Source of the DNA: Histoplasma ohiense | Lineage: Eukaryota > Ascomycota > Eurotiomycetes > Onygenales > Ajellomycetaceae | NCBI GenBank assembly: GCA_017607445.1 | Contig: JAEVHH010000001.1 | Span: 248,001 to 312,000 of the forward strand | Reading direction: 5' to 3' | Length of the DNA stretch: 64,000 bases | Part shown: in pieces, positions 56,001 to 64,000 of the stretch | Layout: each line of letters starts with the position of its first letter | How positions within the stretch are numbered: the stretch's first letter is position 1 | The notes under the pieces: generated by a model | What the model saw: the letters and a program-made list of their open reading frames with translations, nothing else | Told to the model about the DNA's origin: nothing | Database searches by the model: none | Made by a program: the position numbers and the translations under genes

Positions 56001-56896
56001 GACTTGTCACAGTGTATGCAGACTTCTCTGACAATTCAGTTGATGACATTCTTCTCTGAGACATTGAGAACTCTCAGATGACTTGTATTTACATGTGAGA
56101 CTCAGTTCATTGATTCTGATTCAGAGACAGAGAGCACTGCAGAGTGATTCAGAGTGTACACATTTATTCAGCAGAATTCTCTACAATTTTGAAGTGTGCA
56201 GAACTGAGACAGATCATTGTTCAATAGACAAAAATCAGTGCAGAATTTGCTGTATATTAAAGACTTTGAATACTCTACACTTTGATTATACAACTGAAAG
56301 TTCAAGTTCTTGAACAATATGTTGATTTTGACAGCATCATCTCAGTCTTGCTCATCTACTTCTAGAAGCTTGTGATTGAATTCAGAAAGATAAGTTGCTA
56401 ATACAACATTCATCTGACAAGTCTGATTAAGCCAGTCCAACACCTTGGCTTGAAGTGTAGAATTGAGGAAGAGAGAGTCAAGTTGTTGAAAGACTAGCTC
56501 TGATATATGCTGATTGTTCTGGCATTGACTCATTCAGAGTTGGAATTTCACTAACATATCATCATTCAATCTGCTATGGATATACCACACTTGATTGAAT
56601 AGTGAGTCTATTGCTTGTCTGTCAATGTTCAATTTGATGTTCACTTTTGACTTTCATACAAGATAGAGTGCTAGATCTTCTTCATATTTGTTGAGGATTG
56701 AGAGCTTCTCTCTTGAGAGCTTTTCATGAGATGCAGATATAGAAGAAACAGTGAATGTGAAAGTGCTCATCTCAGCAAGTCATTATTGCAATTCAGTCAT
56801 CTGTAGTGTCTGCTGCTGAAGAATGCTTCATAGATCTAAGTTATTGTTCACTGTGTTTGAGTGCAGTGGGTGTTCATAGAATTGCTTGTAATTCAT
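55960..56896 (-). pseudogene. gag: Gyp2-d gag
   Basis: Minus strand, MNYKQFYE start at 56896. Includes a capsid-like region with FQQLDSLFLNSTLQAKVLDWLNQ and a zinc knuckle region near 56030-55980. Stops as in the other copies. It enters pol by the same -1 arrangement; the heptamer is mutated (GAGAAAA). Confidence 0.75.
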
Positions 56897-57434
56897 TTCA
56901 ATATCTAAGAATATGTAATAATAATAAAAGAAAAGAAATATTTGTAGACACTCAGTCCTCTTACAGACACTATTCACAGTGTTGCAGCACTAAGCTTGAT
57001 CAAGCTTCTTCATGAACACTATTCACAGCATTACAGTTCATAGACACTCAGATCTTATAGAACACAGTCAATTGTGTTTCAGATGCTTAGACACAACAGT
57101 CTATATAACTAATGATAAGAACACTCAGACTCACAAGAGATCTCTTGTAATAACTAAACACTCAGATCTGTAAATGACACACTCAGATGTAAGAACTGAT
57201 AACAACACACTCAGATGTAAGAACTAATAACAAGACACTCAGATCTTAAACACAGAAGAATCAATTTGTAATGTAATGAGTGTACTTCAATTAACAATCT
57301 AGCACTATTCTAATACAGATTATGAATTGATTAAGAAAGGAAAGAGAAAAGAAATCAGAAGAAAAGATCATATGAAAAGGGTTCTTATAGAGGAAAGTTC
57401 AGAGTGGAAGAATATCAGAAGCCGCTCCACAGTG
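56897..57434 (-). other. Gyp2-d leader, primer site and partial 5' LTR
   Basis: Leader (57258-56897) with CTGAGTG-type repeats; self-primer site 57271-57259 (TTACAAATTGATT on the minus strand); LTR remnant 57272-57434, ending at CCGCTCCACAGTGGA. Confidence 0.8.
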
Positions 57435-58110
57435 GATTGTTTGTTTGTTTGTATTGATTTAACATCTCAGAGAAAACACAGACAGCATCTGTGTTTCAGA
57501 AGCCTCTTGAAGAGCATGAAGATGTGCTATACTGAAGAGATTTCTATATACACAGAGAGAAAGAAAACAGAATTCAGATGGTAACTCTTGAGAAGACTCA
57601 GTTCATTGAAAAAGGTTTTACTAAGCTGCACATCCACTTCTGATTCAATGTATGATCATTCATGGTGAGACTATAGTGTGATTTCTGAGGGAAACCACCA
57701 CTGCTGTGTCTGAAAGACTTTACAGTGAATGAAGAGAGATAACTTTCTCAGTTGATTCAAGAACTGTCTGTGCTTCTAACAGCAGAGAAAAGACAGATAA
57801 AATAGACAAAAGAAAAAAGAAAAAATAAGTGTTCTGAAAAGAAAAATAAAGAGAAGAGTGAAGAAAAGACTGTGTCTTCTGTGACATCTTGCAGTCATGT
57901 GACCCAGCACAAACCCAGGAAGAGAGAGAGAAGAGAGCACTGAAGAAGATCATAAGAGAAAAGAAGTGAAGAGAGATAAAGAGAGTGATAAGAAGAGAGA
58001 AGAAGAGTGCATGTCTGCAGCTGAAAGTATATCAACTGAGTCAGCATACAGACTGTACTGATTACACCACAGCTAGTTGAAACAGATGAGCTCATCATGC
58101 TGGTTTAATC
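57435..58110 (-). other. LINE-A copy 2 3' UTR with homopurine tract
   Basis: No credible LINE ORF. On the plus strand 57770-58015 is strongly purine-rich (AGAAAAGACAGATAAAAT, GAAGAGAGAGAGAAGAGAG). Ends in a (CAAA)n-type tail on the minus strand. Confidence 0.55.
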
Positions 58111-58116
58111 ATTTGC

Positions 58117-58345
58117 ATCAGTTGAATTGATTGAACTGATTGAATCAATTGTATCAATTGTATCAATTGTACTGTTTGTATCAATTGAACCAGTTGAATC
58201 AATTGTATCAATTGAATCAGTTGAATCAATTGTATCATTTGTATCAATTGAACTGATCAAGTCAATTGTACTGATTGAACTGATTGTACTGTTTGTATCA
58301 ATTGCATCAGTTGAATTTATTGTACTGATTGATTCAATTGACCCA
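58117..58345. repeat. Minisatellite, 9/18-bp units (TTGTATCAA / TTGAATCAG)
   Basis: About 25 tandem copies of a 9-mer TTG(T/A)ATCA(A/G), with CpG-like decay variants (TTGAACTGA). In the LINE-A 3' UTR. The open frame it gives (repeating SIVSIVSI) is a by-product. Confidence 0.9.
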
Positions 58346-58449
58346 ATATTGTGCTATCTATACCGTCTGTATAGACTTGGAACTGCTGTGAGGGGCTGTC
58401 AGATGATGTGTGCTCAAACAGTTGTGTTATCTCATACAGTACTGTGTGT

Positions 58450-61400
58450 AGAACTGCATGCAGCCAAGCAGTTCTACAAAGTCTGTAGAGATCAGAGACT
58501 CTAGATAGATAACAGCTGTTGTCTGATTGTGTGACTGTGCTGCTGATTTCTTGAGTCAGTGAGAGAAGTGTCTCTGTAAATGTCAACAGAGCATCAAATG
58601 TTCTGAGTTTTTATTGTGTTCACAGACACAGATGAGCCTCACATCTGCATGCTGAAAGCATCTGTGATATCAGAAAAAGTCTTCATGAGAGAAGTGAAGT
58701 GCAAGTCAGTGATGAAGAATATACTGTGATATAATGAGCTTCAGAGAGATTTTTACTTGATATTTCACAGTCAGTCTGCTGAATCTTCAGCTCTGATATC
58801 AGTCAGAAAGTTTTTCACAGACTCTGCTTCATCACTCTTACTCTGTCTCTTGACTGAGCTGCTTGATCACTGTGCAGACTTCACTGACTGTGGATATGAT
58901 CTCAAATTCATAGACTGAGACTGCAGTAGATGAGACTGTTCACTTAGTCAGACAGTCTGCTTTCTCATTACTCTCTATTTTCATATACTCAGAAACTCAT
59001 TTCAGATTCACATTATATTGTCTGAGAAGCTCATGACAGCAGCTGTAGATTCAGTTTGAGAAGATCACTGCACTACTCTATATATCTTAGATGACTGAGA
59101 TATTGTCAAGACAGAGTCAGATCTGAGAGTTGATGCTGTCATCTATGACACAGAGTAGAAACTTCATCATACACTCTAATACACAGTAGATGTCAACTGT
59201 CTCAGTGTTGAAGATATATGATATAGAGTTCAGTGCAGCTGAGAAGCTGATCAGCTGTTTATTTCTCTGATAGACTATAAAGCTATAGTCAATTCATCTG
59301 CTGTTGTCAAGAATCTGTTCTGATTCATCTGAGAAAATATATAGATCTGTTGAAGATTGACTTTTTCATTATTTTTTGAATATCTGAATAATATTTTTTT
59401 TATCTATATTCTCTGTGAAATCTGTTCTGCATCTCTCTGAGTAGTGTGGGATGATAAGTGTGAGTCTATTGACTGCAGACAGCAGTGTTTTCAATCTCTG
59501 AATCTTGATCTTTGAATACTGCTGAGTTCCAGTCTCTCTTTCATGTGTGATCATTGAAAAAGCTATTTATGAAGTCAGTGAATGTCTCTTATTCATCATC
59601 TGAAGCCTTGTTGTGAAATACATTTTGATCTTTTTCAGAGCTATCATTGCTGATGAGAGCTCAGCATCTCAGTATAGAGTTGTGATGAATGTTGTATGAA
59701 AAATTGAAAGAATTTCTCTGATTGCTATGATAAGCATCTTCTTGACTGTTTTTATATGTTATCTCAGATAGAAGCTGATCTTCTCACTTCTGTCTGTGTA
59801 TTTTACTGACTGTATACAGCTGCTGTATCAGATCTCTGTGTTATAGAGCAGTGAGAAAATTACACAGATAGTGATTATTTTCTACAGAGCATCTGCTGAA
59901 AACTCATCTCTAATCTTCTCTAAACTTTGAATGTACTGAGTTACAGTTCTTGTTTTCTTTGTTTAGACAGAGATATGTGATCTTCAGATGAATCTTCTGT
60001 CAAAGTGTACACTCAGTCAGTAAAATACTGACTTTTGTTCAGCTGAGACAGTGACAGAGTGTATAATCAGATTCTCTGATACAATTACTGATAATACTTC
60101 ATTGTATTACTTTCTTGTAAGATGAATTATCTCAAATTTCTCTGATGCAAAGATCATTTTGTTTGTCTTCTCTCATCTCAGAATACTCTGTATATCATGA
60201 CTGAGAAGAGTAGCATTGCTGTCAAGTAAGTGTATAATCTGTCAAGTATTCAGATTATCTGTATAGTCAAAATGCAATTCTGAGTTCTGCCACAGCAGCT
60301 CTGTCAGATACAGAAGAAACAGTATTGATGACAGAGAAAATCTCTGTAATGTGTCACATTGTATCTGATATACTATTGTGATGATTCTCTTCAGCTGAAT
60401 CTGAGCTTTGTATTTGATGAGAAAGCTGTCAATGAGTTGTAGCAGTTTGTACAGTTATCTCTATTGTATCATTCACTGAAGCAGCTGTCTGTGCAGCACA
60501 GCATCAAAGATACTCTGTACATTCATTGTAATCATGAATATCTTCTTGTTTTGTGTGAAGACTGTCTTCATTTTATGAGTGAAAACAGTTATTAGATTCA
60601 TTGCTGATTGTCTGAGCAGTGCTTCTTCATACTGTGAACTGACTATATTATGAATGAGTGCTGTATATGTCAGTTGTCTTGCAACAATGTGTTTCAGTCT
60701 CTTGAAAATTACTGAGAGAAGAGTAATAAGTCTTCAGAAATAGATCAAGCTTCTGTTTCTTTTATCTATCTTGAATATCATTGTTATTTCTATCAGCTTT
60801 CAGATTTGTGGAAAGTGGCAGAGCTGGAGACAGCAGTTGTATAGCTGCTGTACAAAGAGAAATACATACTGTCAGTATGTTTTGAGCAGTTATACTGTGA
60901 TTTCATCTGTATCTGAAGAGATACTCTGTACTTCAATGGTGTTGCACTCTATCTTCTTCATCTCAATTTGAAGATTTCAGAGTAGATTTTCTATGTTACT
61001 TCAGTGTTTATCATTCAATGAGTTGTATTTCAGATCATTGACTGAGTTGTATTGTTTCAGAATGATTTGCTGAAGTGTTTTGACTTTGATAACTGTCTCT
61101 TCTATGATCTGATTCTCAATCATCAGAGAGAATGCTCTGAGATTGAGTTTCAGTTCATACTATACTATTACTCAGTACAGATTTCTGCCATCTCTGATCT
61201 TATTGATCATCTGTCTTCAGTATACACATTTGATTTTATGCATTGTATTCTTGAATCAGTGCTTTGCAGCCTCTATCTGATGAGTGATGAGCTCTTGATA
61301 TGCTCTTCAGCAGTCTGCTGTTCATCAGAGAGCTGTAGTCTGTTTTTATTACACTGACTTACTGACTGTCTGAGCTGCAGTCAGAAGATTCTGAATGAAG

Positions 61401-62370
61401 TGTTGAATCAAATTATCAAACTGTGCTACATTCTCAACTCTATCTGAGTAAGATATATTCATCATGAGATCTCTGACAAGATCTGTAAAGAGCTTCAGCT
61501 GAAAGTCTGTGATTTTAATCTGAGCTCTGCTCTGCTGTGTCTGAGATGTTGTTGACAGTATAGTAATCATAGACTAATGATCTGAGCCACAGTGTAAATT
61601 TTGATGCACTGAAATGAAAGCAAAGATCACATTGAAAAAGATGAGATCAATTATATAATTTGTTATATGAGTTGAAATATCTATCTCTTCTACAAAGTTC
61701 ATTCTGTGTTCACTGACTCACTGAACAAGCTTCTCTTCTCAGTGCAGATTTACTGTCTCTGATTCAAAGACATCATATTGTACATTGAAATCCTCATCTA
61801 CTAGACAGTGAACTGATAAACTCAAATTGATCAGATAGTTCATGACTGTGTCTGTCTCAAACTGTCTGTACACATTGAGAATGTGATAGTCATTGACACT
61901 GATTCACAGCAGATCTCTGTTTTACACAGATCAGTGTTACTGTGCTCTTATCTTTGAATTCTTATGTATGTATGTCATGACTCAGAGTCTCTTCTTCTTT
62001 CACTGCTTCAGATTAGTGTCATCTCAGTGATCTATGAATGCAAAGCACTCATATACTGAGTGATTAGAAGTCTTGATATCAGAGTATGTGTAAGACTTCT
62101 GTATACAGATCATTTCACAGCTCTGTTTGAAAGTAAGCTGTAGAGCTGCTGTGTGATAGAGAACTACTCTGACTGTATTTATTCAAAAGATTTGCAGAGA
62201 ATGATTTTTCTGCTGATTGTTTCTGCAGTATCAGTCACATTGCTGATATTAATATTCTAGCATAAGAAGTTACTTAATAAGCTGCTGTCAAAGTTCATCT
62301 GTGAAATGAGATTGAAAAGTCTCAGATCTGTTGTCTGCATGCTGAGGCTAGATTGTTTTTTGACTGTTTA
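58450..62370 (-). pseudogene. LINE-A copy 2 ORF2: endonuclease, RT, RNase H, zinc knuckle
   Basis: Minus strand. Endonuclease with S-D-H motif near 61590; RT with the YADD core near 60270; RNase H near 59180-58870, recognisable from KIESNEKADCLTK; a C-terminal zinc knuckle (VCEHNKNSEHLMLC) near 58640-58590. That order (EN-RT-RNase H-CCHC) is typical of Tad1/I-type LINEs. It covers the same sequence as copy 1 up to 59190 and adds the RNase H part lost there. Many TGA codons. Confidence 0.82.
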
Positions 62371-62772
62371 ACTATACTGCTGCTCCACTGTGTGATCTGA
62401 GTGTTGTCTGATGTGAACCATCTGTCAGATGATGTTCTCTTCACTGATGAAGCTCTGAATAGCTATTTACTTATGAAATACTAGCTCAGTGAGCTGTGTT
62501 GACTGAGTTGATTGAGTGAATGATGTAGATATCATCACTGTAATCATTGATGTTGACTGTGCTGATGATGATTATCACTTCTGAGCATTTCTGTGACATC
62601 TGTCATCAAGACAGTGAACAGCTGCTAGCTTTTTTTGAGTTAGATGTCTGAAAATGTCATTCACACATCTGAGTGCAGCAGAACAGTGCTGATACTCAGC
62701 TGAGTAGAGTTGACAGCAGTTAATATATTATAGTGCTTTTTTACACTTCACATCTGTTGATCTCTTATGCTG

Positions 62773-63038
62773 TGTAATGCACTTGTTTATTATTTCCTTA
62801 TTATCTTCGCTTATTCTTACCTCTTTCCATTATACTCTCGCTACCACTATTTCTATATGTATATATATATCGATGTATGTATTTTGCACATCTTCTTTCT
62901 CTTTCTTTTCTTCCTTAGCGATTAGCTACGCTACGTTATGCTACTATACTATATTACTCTACAATATATTACTATTATCTCCGATACACTATAAACTATC
63001 TTCTACTGTTACTCTTCACACTGTCACTACACCTCACA
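62773..63038 (+). repeat. Gyp1 solo LTR
   Basis: 266 bp, TGTAATGCAC...CCTCACA, with TSD TGCTG (62768-62772 and 63039-63043). Retains many CpGs (CTTCGCTT, CTCTCGCTAC, TATCGATG, TTAGCGATTAGC, TACGCTACG). LINE-A copy 1 shows the uninterrupted site. Confidence 0.95.
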
Positions 63039-63043
63039 TGCTG

Positions 63044-64000
63044 GCTTGTGGGCTCACCACAGTTGAAGCATCTCATCAGTTGTGCACACTTTGATGAATA
63101 GCAGTATCTCTGACATTCTGAGTTATGTCTCACTGTCAGTGACCTTTTCTCAATGAGTCTGATCCTCTCACTGACATTGAAGAGTGAGAAGTCTTTCACT
63201 GAAGTGAGAAAAAAAACAATTCATATAATCTTCTCTGTCTTGAGATTCACTTCATGTTGTGAGAGTCAACAGCTCACTGATTTTATCTTTGTCTGAGTCA
63301 GAATCTCTCTTTTAATCATTTTATCTGTGAGGATTTTAGTTTCTTCTCAGTTCTGAACAAATTTCAGAATCTCTGAGACAGTATAATTGTACCACCACTC
63401 TGATAGCTGAATCTCTGTGATGTCAAGAACTTCACAGAGAGTAGTCACTGTCTTCTCAGTGATCAGAGCATTGTATATATTTCTGTTGCTTGATGTGATT
63501 GCTCAATCTGTTCTGATAAGCTTCATCTTCAGCATATTAGCCATGTTTCTCACTCTCTGAATGTTTGCAACAATCATCTGTTACACAGTATATGACTGCA
63601 GTCAGATGATCTGTTTCTCTGATTGAAAAGTGATGAGAACTTGTGAATTCTTCTACTGCTTTATACTCTCTGTGAGACTTCTTGACTGACTGATGTTCTT
63701 GAGCTGCAGACTGGCTTCACTAACTCTGTCAGCTGAAAAAGCTGCAGTTTTGATAGAGATAGCTTTAGAGAGAGCAGAATTTTTTCTCTTCTGTATGATA
63801 TCTGCTCAGATAGTCAGCTTTCTCACAGTTGTCTTTGCTGAATTTGACTGTGAATGAGTATTTAGAGTAGTATTCTTTCTCAGAGTTGATGCTGCACTCA
63901 GATCTGCTGTCATATATGCAATGAATCTTTCACAAAAGATTCAGACAAAGTTCTGATTGATTGACTGCTTCTTCTTCTCAATTCAGCTGTTCAGAATTCT
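63044..64000 (-). pseudogene. LINE-A copy 2 ORF1 (partial)
   Basis: Minus strand, running in from the right edge. It contains ERIRLIEKRSLTVRHNSECQR, then RCFNCGEPTSQHVRC, a CCHC-like zinc knuckle, as in the nucleic-acid-binding ORF1 of Tad1-type LINEs. The N-terminal part (64000-63200) is helical and Ser/Thr/Lys-rich with many TGA codons; its start is outside the window. Confidence 0.65.

Larger units (their letters stand above)
51129..57434 (-). mobile_element. Gyp2-d chromovirus (minus strand, 5' LTR cut by LINE-A copy 2)
   Basis: Minus-strand Gyp2 copy in LINE-A copy 1. 3' LTR 51129-51661, PPT, chromodomain, integrase (interrupted by a solo LTR), RNase H, RT, protease, gag, leader, primer site (57259-57271) and the first 163 bp of the 5' LTR (57272-57434). 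There LINE-A copy 2 begins with its tail, so the rest of the 5' LTR is expected right of the window. Confidence 0.88.
57435..64000 (-). mobile_element. LINE-A copy 2 (Tad1-like), open on the right
   Basis: Minus-strand LINE. The 3' tail (minus-strand CAATACAAACAAACAAACAA, 57454-57435) abuts the Gyp2-d LTR. Then 3' UTR with a purine tract and a minisatellite, ORF2 (about 62370-58450) and ORF1 from 62767, split by a solo Gyp1 LTR (62773-63038), to beyond the window edge. The same family as copy 1 but in opposite orientation. Confidence 0.85.

Noticed and set aside
57327..57584. 85-codon plus-strand frame crossing the Gyp2-d LTR
   Set aside because: It spans the junction of the LTR and the LINE-A tail, so it cannot be an old gene.
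58127..58504. Hydrophobic repeated open frame (SIVSIVSI)
   Set aside because: By-product of the 9-bp minisatellite in the LINE-A 3' UTR.

Overview
The window looks like filamentous-fungus DNA, probably Pezizomycotina; this placement is an inference. The reasons are Ty3/gypsy chromoviruses, Tad1-like LINEs, short GT-AG introns of about 46-94 nt with CTAAT-type branch points, and RIP-like C-to-T decay. I found no ordinary host gene, no real tRNA or rRNA gene and no CRISPR. Everything readable is transposable-element DNA, nested like Russian dolls. CpG is almost absent, and copies of one family differ mainly where one has CA and another TG, so the ancestor was CG. This decay turned many Arg (CGA) and Trp codons into TGA, so nearly all coding regions are pseudogenes.

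Layout, outermost first (family names are mine). LINE-A copy 1 (+) starts left of the window and reappears at 47539-51128. Inside it sits Gyp1-a (+, a chromovirus that also starts left of the window, visible at 24325-47538). Gyp1-a contains: Gyp3 (-, 1-24324, itself holding Gyp2-a 794-14879, which holds Gyp4 6322-14326, and also holding the complete Gyp1-b 16692-24124); Gyp2-b (28021-40562, holding a SINE at 29928-30325 and the complete Gyp2-c 33360-39455); a hAT-like non-autonomous DNA transposon with a minisatellite (42306-43792); and a LINE-B/tRNA-SINE chimera (44124-46859). LINE-A copy 1 is interrupted again by Gyp2-d (-, 51129-57434 and beyond), which holds a solo LTR (52982-53578) and LINE-A copy 2 (-, 57435 to the right edge, with a Gyp1 solo LTR at 62773-63038). 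Target-site duplications (TSDs) read directly from the sequence support most of these borders.

Common mechanics. In all four gypsy families pol lies in the -1 frame relative to gag, with a canonical slippery heptamer in the gag frame near the gag end. In three families (Gyp1, Gyp2, Gyp3) the sequence just after the 5' LTR is complementary to a site inside the LTR, as in Tf1-type self-priming, and is not a tRNA primer site.

Most interesting. Two unrelated gypsy families (Gyp1 and Gyp4) each carry, between the end of pol and the 3' LTR, a multi-exon gene on the opposite strand. The Gyp1 gene has five exons in full phase and encodes a Cys-rich plus coiled-coil protein; a second copy keeps identical lengths for exons 1, 2 and 3. 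The Gyp4 gene encodes about 440 residues that I do not recognise. CpG decay also spares the outer ends of the LTR elements while inner LTR ends are mutated, which suggests a homology-edge effect.
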